64,000 bases of DNA. Origin: Pseudoduganella flava (GTDB taxonomy: Bacteria; Pseudomonadota; Gammaproteobacteria; Burkholderiales; Burkholderiaceae_D). Every line of letters starts with the position of its first letter. Positions within the stretch are counted from its first letter, which is position 1. The position numbers and the translations under genes are program-made. Under the pieces are notes generated by a model, which saw only the letters and a program-made list of their open reading frames with translations, did no database searches and had not been told where the DNA came from. Location: positions 828,270 through 892,269 of the forward strand of contig NZ_VLKW01000002.1 in NCBI RefSeq assembly GCF_007830495.1, written 5' to 3'. Of this stretch, positions 33,138-42,246 are shown piece after piece.

Positions 33138-35693
33138 TCATGCCGGCTGCCGCCCGCCCCCGTCCGTCACCGCGGCATCCGGCGGCTGCCGGTCCAGCAT
33201 CTCGTCCATCCGGCCGTGCTTCAGGTAGACCGGGTCCAGCAGGTACAGATGCGCGTTGATGAACAGCGTGAAGCCCAGCACGGCTGCGCCAGCGGCGATC
33301 GCTGCCCACAGCAAGGTTGTCACCCAGGCCGGGGCGCCGCCGCGTTCCAGCCAGCCGGCCAGCGCGAGCGCGCCGCGCCACGCCAGGAATCCGAGCGCCA
33401 CGCCGCCGGCCGCGATCAGCAGCGACCGGAACGGGGCGAGGAACACGGCTTTGCTGAACATGGACTTGCCGCGCGCGAGGATCGTGGCAAGCCTTTCGCG
33501 CGCCGGGTTGGCCGGATCGGCCGCGCTGGCCATCAGCTGTTCCAGGCGCAGGAAGTCCCACGGGCAGCGCGCGGTGTCCACATCGAGTCCCAGCGTGCCG
33601 GCGCTGTTGCGCAACTCGGTCTTGAAGGCGTGCTCCGTCATCAGGTAACCGGACAGCATCAGCGCATTCGCTTCGACCTCGGAGAACGCATCGAGGTCGG
33701 TGCGGACCGCGGCCAGATGCCGCTGCATGTCCGGCGCGATCCCGTATGGCAGGTTGCCGCTTTGTGCGAGCGCCGGCGGCATGTCCGGGCAGCCGATCCA
33801 GGCCAGCTCGTCGCGCGTCAGGTCCTTCTTCAGGTGGACGGCGAGGAAGCCGTCGACGGCGTGGTGGTCCTGCAGCGCGGCGAAATGCTGGTACGTCGTT
33901 TCGCGCCCGCGCTCCATCATGATTTTCGTCGAGCGGCTGTACACCATGAACCAGAGGGAGCAGGGGCGTGTCTGCTCCTCCATCTGGCCGCAGGCGTCGC
34001 TGCACAGCATGAACGTGCAGCCTTCCACCTGCAGGCTGCGCACGCCCTGGTTGTCGAACACCCCGCCGTCGACGAGGCGCAGCACGCGTTTCTGGTACAG
34101 CCCCGCAAGTTCCAGCGGCGCGAACAGCACCGGCACGCCGGACGACGCGGCGACGGCCGCGCCCAGCCCCACGTCACGCAGCTGCGGCGTGGGTGCGTCG
34201 GTGTAGTACAGGCGGCGATAGCGCCGCCGCCGGTCCGCGTGTTCGCTGACGAGGGCCGGCGGTTCGCCCATTCCCTTGGCGGTGAAGTGCCACGCATGGC
34301 CGGTGTTCAGCGAGGTGGCGTTCAGCAGCAGCGCTGGTACCTTGGCGGCGCGGCGCCAGTTGTCGAAGGCCGGAGAAAAGTCGGCGGTTTCGCCGCTCGG
34401 CTTGATCAGCAGCTCGCGCATCGGCAGCGCGGCCGCCTTGCCGCCTTCCGGCCGGTACAGGTAGCGCTCGTACAGCGCCCCCAGCCTGGCCGTGCGGTGT
34501 TTCCCCATCGGCCACTGGAACAGCATGCGCACGTTGCCGGCCAGGCTGCAGAACACGCGCATGCGCAGGTTCGCCGCGGTACGGGCCAGGAACTGCTTGC
34601 GCACGGTGTCCACCAGGTCGATGTAATCCTGGCGCCCGACCATGTCGTCGCGCCGCGCTTCCAGCAGCTTTTTCAGTTCGAGGTAGTACAGCGCGCCGAC
34701 GATCGAGCCGCCCGACACGCACGAGATGACTTCCACGTGCCGCAGCAGATCCAGCTCAGCCAGCCGCGCCAGCACGCCGACGTGGTAGAAGGCGGCGCGC
34801 ATACCGCCGCCGGACAGCGCCAGTCCCACCTTGCCGCGATAGGCGCCGAGGGCGCCGGCGGCGCGCTGCCCGAGCAGGCGATGCAGCGGCTTCCAGACGG
34901 GCGGCCACTGGCCGGGCGGCACGTCCCGCGGCGGCAGTGGCGTGCCATGCAGGCGCGCCAGTTTCACCAGCTGTTCGGTCGTGCTGCGCAGCTGCCATTC
35001 GGCGGGGCCGGTGGCGGCCGCGCGGGCCAGCCAGCCGGCTGCCGCCGTATCGTTGCCGAGGCCCCAGTGCGCTTCGGCCAGCGTGCAGTACAGCCAGTAG
35101 TCCGGCGCGCTGTGTTCCGCAAGCGGTTCCAGACGTGCGATCACGGCGTGGCGCAGCGCCGCCGCGTGCTCCCGGCGGGCGGGGTCGTCCAGCCGTGCCG
35201 CCAGCTGGTCCAGCACGAAGGCCGCGTTGACGCCGCCGTAGCCGCGGTCCTGCTCCGGATCGCGCTGCCACGCCGCCGCGTAATAGTGACATGCCATCAG
35301 CAGGTCCGGCGGCTGGCCGGCGAACTCGAAGCGGCGTTTGTGGATCGCGGCGGCCAGGCACAGTGTTTCCGTATTGCGCTGGTCCTCCTTGTCGAGGCCG
35401 AGTTCGCGCAGCAGCCCCAGTGCCGTGTCGAAGCGCTCGGCCGGCGGCAAGTGCTCGTTCTTGTATGTGCACATCGCCTGCTCGCGCAGCAGCGCCGGCG
35501 TGTGTTCCGGGTACTGGCCGCAGGCCAGCGCGCCTTTCAACAGCGCCGCGCCGAGACCGAATTCATGCTCGGCCTTCAGCTGCGCGAGCAGCGCCGTCAC
35601 GCCGCCGACGGACGCTGGCCAAGGCGCCTTCGCTTCCAGCATGGGTTTGAGTGTCGCCAGCAGGGCGCGCATTGCGGGGGTGTCGGTCGCCAT
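33138..35693 (-). CDS. Patatin-like phospholipase with N-terminal TPR/TRAF-binding-like region and C-terminal TM helices
   Basis: 851 residues from ATG 35693 (CAGGAG upstream). Residues about 100-245 form helical repeats, with TETLCLAAAIHKRRFE and DRGYGGVNAAFVLDQLA resembling the MAP3K TRAF-binding-type TPR. The patatin domain (about 285-560) has oxyanion loop SGGGMR (294-299), nucleophile Ser327 in CVSGGS (first Gly of GxSxG is Cys), and Asp542 in VDGGVFDN. Two hydrophobic segments (751-772, 789-812) follow. So: a membrane-anchored lipase controlled by a TPR region. The stop-to-start gap from the upstream TPR protein is 46 bases, same strand, so one operon. Confidence 0.85.
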   Translation of the reverse strand: MATDTPAMRALLATLKPMLEAKAPWPASVGGVTALLAQLKAEHEFGLGAALLKGALACGQYPEHTPALLREQAMCTYKNEHLPPAERFDTALGLLRELGLDKEDQRNTETLCLAAAIHKRRFEFAGQPPDLLMACHYYAAAWQRDPEQDRGYGGVNAAFVLDQLAARLDDPARREHAAALRHAVIARLEPLAEHSAPDYWLYCTLAEAHWGLGNDTAAAGWLARAAATGPAEWQLRSTTEQLVKLARLHGTPLPPRDVPPGQWPPVWKPLHRLLGQRAAGALGAYRGKVGLALSGGGMRAAFYHVGVLARLAELDLLRHVEVISCVSGGSIVGALYYLELKKLLEARRDDMVGRQDYIDLVDTVRKQFLARTAANLRMRVFCSLAGNVRMLFQWPMGKHRTARLGALYERYLYRPEGGKAAALPMRELLIKPSGETADFSPAFDNWRRAAKVPALLLNATSLNTGHAWHFTAKGMGEPPALVSEHADRRRRYRRLYYTDAPTPQLRDVGLGAAVAASSGVPVLFAPLELAGLYQKRVLRLVDGGVFDNQGVRSLQVEGCTFMLCSDACGQMEEQTRPCSLWFMVYSRSTKIMMERGRETTYQHFAALQDHHAVDGFLAVHLKKDLTRDELAWIGCPDMPPALAQSGNLPYGIAPDMQRHLAAVRTDLDAFSEVEANALMLSGYLMTEHAFKTELRNSAGTLGLDVDTARCPWDFLRLEQLMASAADPANPARERLATILARGKSMFSKAVFLAPFRSLLIAAGGVALGFLAWRGALALAGWLERGGAPAWVTTLLWAAIAAGAAVLGFTLFINAHLYLLDPVYLKHGRMDEMLDRQPPDAAVTDGGGRQPA

Positions 35694-35739
35694 CACGTGC
35701 TCCTGAGGCAGCGGTGGAAGGAAGGGGCACCGCGGCGCG

Positions 35740-37107
35740 TCAGCGGGACCCGGTACGTAGCGCCGCGCTCCTGGCGCGCAGTTGCGCAATGAGGTCCGCG
35801 TACCACGGCTGCGCGCGCCCAATGGCTCGCCGCGCGTCGGCGATGAAGGTGAGATTGGCCGCCGTGGTATCCGGTTCCCATGCCTCGCGCGCCCGGTTCA
35901 GGACGGCGCCCATGCAACGCTGCGCGGCGGGCCGGTCGTCCCGCAGCACGTGCAATTCCAGCATGGTGGCATGGTTCCAGTAATCCTCCGGCGCGGCGGC
36001 GAGGCGCCGCCTTGCCGCATACAACACCACTGGCAGCAGTTCGGCACGCTCCGCGTCCTGCTCCGCCGCGCACTCCATCAGCGTCAGCAGGTTGATGCCG
36101 GGATAGGTGTCGCGCCAGTCGGATTCGAATCCCTGCCGGTAGACGTCGATGGCGGCGCGCAGCCAGCCATCCGCCTCGGCCACGCGGCCTTGCGCGGCGG
36201 CTTGCTGCCAGCGCCCCTTGTACACACGGCCCAGCAAGCCGCACGTTTCGCTGTTCGGGCCCCGTTCGCGCAGCAGGTCGCGCAGCATCCGTTCGGCGGC
36301 GTCGTCGTCGCCCGCGCGGTTCAGCGCGAACGCTTGTTGCTCGCGCACGAGTACCGTGCGGTCGAGCGGAGCGGGCAGCAATTCGACAAGCCGCAGCATG
36401 TCGTGCCACGCTTCCGTGGCGCGGTAGGACAGCAGCAGGTCGACCAGGATGCCGGCTTCCGCATCGGCGAGTCCGGTAGTACCCTGCTGCCGCAGCTCGG
36501 CATCGATGTCGCGTTCCACCTGCCACACCGCGTCGCGCCCGTTGCGGCGGGCGGATGCCAGCCGGGTCTTGACTCCCTGCGAGTAGGCGACCCGGCCGCG
36601 GAAGACATCCGTCTTGTCGCGCTGGATGTCCGGGTAGTCGTTCAGCAGCTGATACAGGGGGCTGTCGATCACCGGGCGGCGGCTGTTCCTGAGCAGCGTG
36701 CCGATGCGTTGCGATGTACCGGCCGCATCTGCCGGCGTGCCATCGGCCTGCAGCAGGTAGGGCAGCGCGCGCAGCGCCGCGACATCGAACGGCAGCATGC
36801 CGCCCTCGGCAAACAGCAGGATCGTCGTGTGCGGGCGGGCGGCGTGGCGTACGCCCAGCTCGTAAAACACGTTCGCATTCGCGCCGGTGAGATCGGCGAT
36901 CGCGAAATCGCACAGCACCAGGCGTTCGAACATCGGCTTGTGGATGATGCCGCCGGCCGCTTCCTCGTCGGCCCGCAGGCTCTCCATCCCGGCCGCCGTG
37001 ATCGCCGGCAGAATCGCCTGCCGGTAGACGGCGTCGAAATCGATGGTCCGCCCATGCGCATCGGCCTTCCTGCCGAACGGCATCAGGACAAAACACAGTG
37101 GCTTCAT
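35740..37107 (-). CDS. Deoxyribosyltransferase-like (DRHyd/TIR-related) domain fused to TRAF-binding-type TPR
   Basis: 455 residues from ATG 37107. Residues 1-115: CFVLMPFGRK, DAVYRQAILPAI, LRADEEAAGGIIHKPMFERL, DFAIADLTGANANVFYELGVRHA with Asp72 and Glu83 at the positions of the nucleoside 2-deoxyribosyltransferase active site. Residues about 190-440: helical repeats with NSETCGLLGRVYKGRW (285-300) and GFESDWRDTYPGINLLTL (326-343), the MAP3K TRAF-binding (DUF4071) signature. Known bacterial proteins with this pair of domains occur in conflict and signalling loci. It is the first gene of an operon with the patatin gene. Confidence 0.84.
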   Translation of the reverse strand: MKPLCFVLMPFGRKADAHGRTIDFDAVYRQAILPAITAAGMESLRADEEAAGGIIHKPMFERLVLCDFAIADLTGANANVFYELGVRHAARPHTTILLFAEGGMLPFDVAALRALPYLLQADGTPADAAGTSQRIGTLLRNSRRPVIDSPLYQLLNDYPDIQRDKTDVFRGRVAYSQGVKTRLASARRNGRDAVWQVERDIDAELRQQGTTGLADAEAGILVDLLLSYRATEAWHDMLRLVELLPAPLDRTVLVREQQAFALNRAGDDDAAERMLRDLLRERGPNSETCGLLGRVYKGRWQQAAAQGRVAEADGWLRAAIDVYRQGFESDWRDTYPGINLLTLMECAAEQDAERAELLPVVLYAARRRLAAAPEDYWNHATMLELHVLRDDRPAAQRCMGAVLNRAREAWEPDTTAANLTFIADARRAIGRAQPWYADLIAQLRARSAALRTGSR

Positions 37108-37280
37108 GGCGTCTCCCGGATGAGCGCCCCGTGTGCGTGGCACGCAGGCCGGGCGCGGCCACTGCGCCGGACGATGCCGCAGCCGGCGAAGTGGCTATCC
37201 GTACACGCTAAGCTGTGCGAGGCGGGCAGTCAACGGCGACCGGCATGGTGACGTCGCGCCGCCACAACGGGGGCACCGCC

Positions 37281-38318
37281 TCAGGCGATATCCACGTCCT
37301 GGTTCGCTTCCCCATACGGATACAGCGTGACGATGCGCCCGTCGTCGTCATAAAACAGCTCCGTCACCTTCACGGAACGCAGGTGCGTCACGCCTTCGGA
37401 CAGGCTGCTGTCGTGGTAATACAGGTACCAGCGCCCATCCACCTCGACGATCGAGTGGTGCGTCGTCCAGCCGATCACCGGGGTCAGGATCTTGCCCTGG
37501 TACGTGAACGGGCCGTACGGACTGTCGCTGGTGGCGTAGCACAGGAAGTGCGTGTCCCCGGTCGAGTACGAGAAGTAGTACTTGCCGCGGTACTTGTGCA
37601 TCCACGGGCCTTCGAAGTAGCGCCGTTCGTGGTCGCCGGCCAGCAGTTCCTTGCCGTCTTCGTCGAGGATGACGACGGCGCGTGGCGCTTCCGCGAACTG
37701 CTTCATGTCGTCGGCCAGGCGGGCCACGCGCGCGGTCAGCGCCGGTTCGTGCGCGCTCGGCTCCTCGTTGGCGGCATCGAAGCGGTTGTCGCGGTACTTC
37801 TGCAGCTGGCCGCCCCAGATGCCGCCGAAGTACATGTAATGGACGCCGGCGTCCTCGAACACTGCCGGGTCGATCGAATAACTGCCTTCGATCGGCAGCG
37901 CCTCCGGCGTGAACGGGCCGGCCGGGCTGTTCGACGTGGCGACGCCGATCTGGAAGATGCCGTCCGCGCGCTTGGCGGGGAAGTACAGGTAGTACGTGCC
38001 GTCCTTGCGGGCCGCGTCCGGGGCCCACATCTGGCGGGTTGCCCACGGCACGTCCTTCACGTGCAGCGCCACGCCATGGTCCACCACTTCACCGTCCGGG
38101 CGGTCCATCGACAGCACGTGGTAGTCCTCCATCGCGAAGTGGTCGCCGTTGTCGTTGAACGGGATGCCCGCTTCGATGTCGTGCGAAGGGTAGATGTAGA
38201 TGCGGCCGTCGAACACGTGGGCCGACGGATCGGCCGTATAGATGTGCGTGACGAGCGGTTGCGAGATCGCGTGCGCCTTCAACTGCTGCACGCGGGCCTG
38301 GTTCGGATTCTCTGCCAT
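37281..38318 (-). CDS. Glycoside hydrolase family 43, cytoplasmic
   Basis: 345 residues, no signal peptide. Five-bladed propeller with catalytic Asp in YTADPSAHVFDGRIYIYPSHD, the pKa-modulating Asp in SIDPAVF and the acid Glu in YFEGPWMHKYRGKYYFSYS; ATRQMWAPDAARKDGTYYLYF is the GH43 WAPD strand. These enzymes act as beta-xylosidases or alpha-arabinofuranosidases. Located downstream of a GPH sugar symporter gene (24-base gap), so it likely hydrolyses short imported oligosaccharides in the cytoplasm. Confidence 0.92.
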   Translation of the reverse strand: MAENPNQARVQQLKAHAISQPLVTHIYTADPSAHVFDGRIYIYPSHDIEAGIPFNDNGDHFAMEDYHVLSMDRPDGEVVDHGVALHVKDVPWATRQMWAPDAARKDGTYYLYFPAKRADGIFQIGVATSNSPAGPFTPEALPIEGSYSIDPAVFEDAGVHYMYFGGIWGGQLQKYRDNRFDAANEEPSAHEPALTARVARLADDMKQFAEAPRAVVILDEDGKELLAGDHERRYFEGPWMHKYRGKYYFSYSTGDTHFLCYATSDSPYGPFTYQGKILTPVIGWTTHHSIVEVDGRWYLYYHDSSLSEGVTHLRSVKVTELFYDDDGRIVTLYPYGEANQDVDIA

Positions 38319-38342
38319 GGGATACCTTGTGTTGAAATGGGG

Positions 38343-39830
38343 TCAGCGTTGCGCGGCGGCGCGGCGCAGGCCGAGTTCATGTTCGATCGTGCGCTCCGTC
38401 GACTTCCTGATCTCGTAGAACGCCAGGCAGGCGACCGCCAGCAGGAACGGGATGCCGGCGTAGACGCTGACCGCCAGGCGGATGCCGTCGACGACGCGCG
38501 GGGCCTGCGTCGTCAGCGCCGCGTCGTAGCCGAAGCCCGACAGCAGTGCGGCGACAAGGGCGCCGCCGGTCGACAGGCCGGCCTTCAGGCCGAAGATCAT
38601 CGCGGAGAACAGCAGCGCGGTGGCGCGGCGGTTGTTCTTCCATTCCGAGTAGTCGGCCACGTCGGCGATCATCGCCCACAGCAGCGGGATCGTGACGCCG
38701 TAGAAGAAGCCGTGGAGCAGCTGCGACAGGAACACGATGCCGATCGACGTGGGCGCGTAGAAGTAGAACGCCAGCATGAACAGCGTGGAGATGAACAGCG
38801 CGATGCCGAACACCTCGCGCTTGCCGAAGCGGTCCGCCAGCGGGCGCGAGAAGCCGATCCCGATGATCATCATCACGATGCCGATCGCGTTGAACACGCT
38901 GAACGCGGACGTCGGCGCATCTTCCGGCCACTGGAACGCGGTCAGGCCCATTCCCGCCAATGCGCCGTTCAAGCCGGCGATGAAACCGTTGAAGCCCACG
39001 TCCTGCAGGAACGCTGCCAGGTGCGGCGCCGACAGGTAGCTGCGGAAGTAGTAGATGTACATGCCGCCCTTCAGCGCGAGCGTGACGAAGACGAGGATCG
39101 TCACGACGAGCATCACGACCCACGGCTTGTTGCGCAGCAGGTCGGCGATGTCCTGGCCGATCGACGAGCGCTGCTCGGCCGTCGGCACGATGCGTTCGCG
39201 CGTCGTGAAGAACGTGATCAGGAAGCACACGGTGCCGGCGATCGCGAACACGATCATCGTGTTCTGGAAGCCGGCCACCTTGTCGCCGCCGCCGAGGATC
39301 AGCACCAGCGGCAGCAGCAGCACCTGGATGATGAACTGCGCGACCATCACGGCGACGAAGCGGTACGACGACAGGCTGTTCCGCTCGCTCATGCTGCCCG
39401 TCAGCACGCCGGACAGCGCGGAGTAGGGCAGGTTGTTGGCCGAGTAGATCAGCATCAGCAGCACGTAGGTCAGCGTGGCGTAGATGATCTTGCCCTGGTT
39501 GCCGAAGTCCGGCGTGCTGAAGGCAAGGATCGCGACGAGGCCGAACGGCACGGCCGTCCACAGGATCCACGGCCGGAACTTGCCCCAGCGCGTGGCGGTG
39601 CGGTCGGCGATCAGGCCCATGATGGGATTGAAGCAGGCGCCGACGATGCCGCCGGCGAAGATGATCGTGGCCGCGGCGTTCGCCGAGATCTTGAACACGT
39701 CCGTGTAGTAGAACGCGATGAAGGTCAGCAGGGTCTGGAAGATCAGGTTCGCGGCCAGGTCGCCCAGGCAGTACCCAACCTTTTCCGTGACCGAGAGCCG
39801 CGCGTTGGCGCTGTCTGTCGTGTTGGTCAT
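38343..39830 (-). CDS. GPH family sugar:cation symporter (MelB/XynT-like MFS)
   Basis: 495 residues with about twelve membrane spans. GYCLGDLAANLIFQTLLTFIAFYYTDVFKI near the N-terminus, GLIADRTATRWGKFRPWILW, and the C-terminal DYSEWKNNRRATALLFSAMIFGLKAG are characteristic of the glycoside-pentoside-hexuronide family, which imports melibiose, xylosides or similar oligosaccharides. Operon with the GH43 gene. Its promoter region carries the repeated TAGCGCAAC motif also seen before the GH2 and TonB receptor genes. Confidence 0.92.
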   Translation of the reverse strand: MTNTTDSANARLSVTEKVGYCLGDLAANLIFQTLLTFIAFYYTDVFKISANAAATIIFAGGIVGACFNPIMGLIADRTATRWGKFRPWILWTAVPFGLVAILAFSTPDFGNQGKIIYATLTYVLLMLIYSANNLPYSALSGVLTGSMSERNSLSSYRFVAVMVAQFIIQVLLLPLVLILGGGDKVAGFQNTMIVFAIAGTVCFLITFFTTRERIVPTAEQRSSIGQDIADLLRNKPWVVMLVVTILVFVTLALKGGMYIYYFRSYLSAPHLAAFLQDVGFNGFIAGLNGALAGMGLTAFQWPEDAPTSAFSVFNAIGIVMMIIGIGFSRPLADRFGKREVFGIALFISTLFMLAFYFYAPTSIGIVFLSQLLHGFFYGVTIPLLWAMIADVADYSEWKNNRRATALLFSAMIFGLKAGLSTGGALVAALLSGFGYDAALTTQAPRVVDGIRLAVSVYAGIPFLLAVACLAFYEIRKSTERTIEHELGLRRAAAQR

Positions 39831-40129
39831 GATGTCTCGCTTTATCGTTATCGGGGTTGGCCGCTTGTCGCTGCGGGGATGTTAGAGAACACCGCACCGC
39901 AGCAAAATGAATAGCGCAACCATTGCCTTATCTTAGCGCATTTGTGGTCGCGCGGGAAAGCTTATCTGATGTTGTTGGTTGCGCTAACGGTATTGACGGT
40001 GCGGACGGCCGGCACGGTCCTGGTCCGTGGCGGACGCGGCCAGCGACGGGAATAGGGAGGGCGTGCGCACGATGCACGCGTGCTAACATCGGCATTCTTT
40101 ATCGCCGTGCCTGTCGTCTGACTGGGAGA
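39831..40129. other. Divergent intergenic region, 299 bases
   Basis: No gene. Left part holds the TAGCGCAAC-type inverted pair (39912-39986). The right part, next to the small membrane protein, shows a GGGAGA ribosome site but no clear promoter. Confidence 0.6.
39912..39986. promoter_or_regulatory. Inverted operator pair TAGCGCAACCA / TGGTTGCGCTA
   Basis: An 11-base perfect inverted repeat, TAGCGCAACCA (39912-39922) and TGGTTGCGCTA (39976-39986), with a third related half-site TTAGCGCA (39933-39940) between. It lies 82-156 bases upstream of the GPH symporter gene. The 9-mer GTTGCGCTA recurs at 49953-49961 in the GH2/TonB receptor control region. Confidence 0.6.
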
Positions 40130-40489
40130 ATGCAAGCCGTGACAACACACACTCGGTATCGTTTGCGCTGGCTGTATGGGACGTTGGTGGCCGTTGCGTG
40201 CGCGGGCTGGTTCGTGGATCCGACCATTTCGCTGATCGTGGTGGTTGCGGCTTGTTATGCGGCCGGCATCGCGGTAATGGGATGGTTTTATACCGTGCCG
40301 GGAGAACAATACAGGAAGCTGCCCGCCGCCGTGCTGCTGGCACTGGCGTTCGCGGGGATCGCCGGCGCGGTGATCTGTTACTTCGTCGAAAAGCGGATCG
40401 AGTGGCCAAGCTTCCTGCTGGCGATGGGGATCGAGTGTCTGCGTACGCTGATCAAGGACCAGGACGGCAAGGTCCGCAGTACGGTCTGA
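40130..40489 (+). CDS. Small membrane protein, 119 aa
   Basis: Start ATG 40130 after GGGAGA. Three hydrophobic segments: about 12-30 (LYGTLVAVACAGWFVDP), 31-53 (ISLIVVVAACYAAGIAVMGWFY) and 62-83 (AAVLLALAFAGIAGAVICYFV), then a short cytoplasmic tail rich in charged residues (KDQDGKVRSTV). No family recognised. Stands alone; divergent from the GPH symporter gene. Confidence 0.68.
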   Translation: MQAVTTHTRYRLRWLYGTLVAVACAGWFVDPTISLIVVVAACYAAGIAVMGWFYTVPGEQYRKLPAAVLLALAFAGIAGAVICYFVEKRIEWPSFLLAMGIECLRTLIKDQDGKVRSTV

Positions 40490-40614
40490 CGTACGGATTG
40501 TTTCCAGATATTCACAAAGTTGATCACAGGCATGCTGGAAATAAAGTGGCGCGAGGGGAGGCGGCATGGGATGATTCACCTGTCTCCTCCAATCCTCTCC
40601 GAGAATTGGAATTC

Positions 40615-40641
40615 AGCCGGCTTCTAGCCGGCTTTTTTTTT
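40615..40641 (+). terminator. Rho-independent terminator
   Basis: AGCCGGC, loop TTCTA, GCCGGCT followed by a run of nine T (40633-40641). The only textbook plus-strand terminator I see in this part. It lies 126 bases after the small membrane protein stop; the bases between hold no recognised gene, so a non-coding transcript ending here is possible. Confidence 0.85.
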
Positions 40642-40770
40642 GCGCGGATAGTCCGCCCTTGGGATCGCAGATGGAGTTGGTATGCGTGGAGGCGATGCTG
40701 TGGCTGCGGCAGCCAACCCGACTAGTCGGGCGGTTCTCCGGGCCGTATGGTCAGGTGCCTGGCTGCGTGA

Positions 40771-41208
40771 TCAGCGCCAGAATTCCCACCAGCGCTGCGT
40801 CGCATCCGCAGCGGGCTCGGGCACCGCGGGCAGATCCGTCGGGGTCGCGGGCCAGCCACCGATTCTTGAATCTGGCACGATGTCAGCGGGCATCGGCCCG
40901 ATGTTCGACGCGCCGTACGTTACGTCTACCCAGCTCAGATTGCCACGTTCGTCGGTAAACAACAGGATGTCGATCTCTTCCGGATAGTTGGACGTGAACG
41001 CTACTTCGTAAAACACGCCGGCGCCATCCTGCAGCCGCTGGACCTTGGCCTCAACCGGTACGGCAAACGCAAACCCCTCACACCCACACTCGCAAAGCTC
41101 TCGGACAGAACCGGCGGCAATCTGGCTGCGCAATGCTTCGCCAAAAGGCAGGTCCTGGGTCAGCAGGAAGCTTAGCCAATCGGTTGCACGTTGTCGGGAG
41201 TTCGCCAT
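40771..41208 (-). CDS. Hypothetical protein, 145 aa
   Basis: Starts MANSRQRATDWLSFLLTQ (ATG 41208; a longer start at 41235 is possible). Contains a Cys cluster CECGCEGF (about 40-47) that may bind metal, a beta-rich central part (GVFYEVAFTSNYPEEIDILLFTDERGNLSWVDVTYG) and a Trp-rich end (RWWEFWR). No signal peptide. No family recognised. Confidence 0.7.
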   Translation of the reverse strand: MANSRQRATDWLSFLLTQDLPFGEALRSQIAAGSVRELCECGCEGFAFAVPVEAKVQRLQDGAGVFYEVAFTSNYPEEIDILLFTDERGNLSWVDVTYGASNIGPMPADIVPDSRIGGWPATPTDLPAVPEPAADATQRWWEFWR

Positions 41209-41256
41209 CGGTCGCAGTCTACGGCAGTCATTCATTCGCCCGCAAGGGACGGCCGA

Positions 41257-42120
41257 TCACCGCAACGCCGGATACGTAAACAGCAAAAAATGCGCCGCAT
41301 TGAGCGCGAAGTGCGTCAGGATCGCCGCCTCGATACCGCCACGCCGATAGGCCAGGCCATAGCCGATGCCAGCCAATGTCGCGAGCACGACGAGCGGCGC
41401 GCCGCCATACCCATGCGCGATCCCGAACAGCACGGAGGCGGCGCCAATCGCGATCGCACTGCCATGCCGGCGCGCTGCGAGCGCATCGCTGAGCCGCGCC
41501 TGGATCAACGCGCGGAAGAACGCTTCCTCCGCGAGGCACGTGGTGAACAGGTTCAGCGCGAGGAACAGGGGCGCCGCGTCGATCCACTTCGGGTCCGGCC
41601 CGACGACGCCGATCGCCCATCCCGCCGCCAGCACGAGCACGGGCGTCAGCACGATGATGGGGTAGGCGCGGCCCACGCCGCGCCAGCCGGCCAGCGAGCG
41701 CGCGGGCGCGGCAAACGTGGCGCACAGCAGGATGCCGGCGGCCGTCTTGTCCAGGTTGAAGTACAGCGACACGGGTTTGGCACCCGCGCCGATCGTCACC
41801 TTGTCCAGCAACAGGGGATTGGCGAACCCTGGCACCAGATGCAGCGCGAGCGCCAGCGACAGCACGACGATCGCCGCCAGCGCAAGTCCCTTGGCGGCCC
41901 GGCCGGACGCGCGCTGCCACAGCAGGCACAATGCGGCCAACACGACGAGGGCGAGCACGCCCACCGGGCCGATTGCGCCCAGCGCTACCGCCACGACGAC
42001 CGCCAGCGCGAGGCAGGGCGCCCATGCGGGCACGCGGCCAAACGGCGGGCACCACAGCGAGAGCACGGCAAGCAGCCACGTGGCCGCCAGGGGCCAGAAG
42101 GTCGTCGGGAGGGCGTTCAT
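41257..42120 (-). CDS. CPBP family intramembrane glutamic endopeptidase
   Basis: 287 residues, about eight membrane segments. Active-site motif EEAFFR at 198-203 (EExxxR), later AHGYGGAPLVVLATLAGIGYGLAY supplies the FxxxH-like second motif and HFALNAAHFLLF the third. Rce1/CAAX-like protease of the Abi superfamily; in bacteria these process prenylated or leader peptides or act in stress and immunity of peptide producers. AAGGATAACG precedes the start. Confidence 0.88.
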   Translation of the reverse strand: MNALPTTFWPLAATWLLAVLSLWCPPFGRVPAWAPCLALAVVVAVALGAIGPVGVLALVVLAALCLLWQRASGRAAKGLALAAIVVLSLALALHLVPGFANPLLLDKVTIGAGAKPVSLYFNLDKTAAGILLCATFAAPARSLAGWRGVGRAYPIIVLTPVLVLAAGWAIGVVGPDPKWIDAAPLFLALNLFTTCLAEEAFFRALIQARLSDALAARRHGSAIAIGAASVLFGIAHGYGGAPLVVLATLAGIGYGLAYRRGGIEAAILTHFALNAAHFLLFTYPALR

Positions 42121-42246
42121 CGTTATCCTTGTTGTCGGGTGTGCGGAATTATAGTCAATCAGTCAACCCGACCGATAGTGCCGCGGCCATTGCGGCCTGG
42201 GCGCCGGGCCGTCAGAATGGCGCATTGCCCATCGCTCCAGAGACCC

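Noticed and set aside
33069..35792. A long open frame antisense to the patatin gene
   Set aside because: Gln/Arg/Ala-rich translation without motifs; the minus strand has intact patatin catalytic residues.
37215..39914. A long open frame antisense to the GH43 and GPH symporter genes
   Set aside because: Non-protein-like composition; both minus-strand genes have family motifs and good ribosome sites.
40531..40626. A short peptide (start MLEIKWREG) reading into the terminator
   Set aside because: No ribosome site and the stop falls within the terminator stem.
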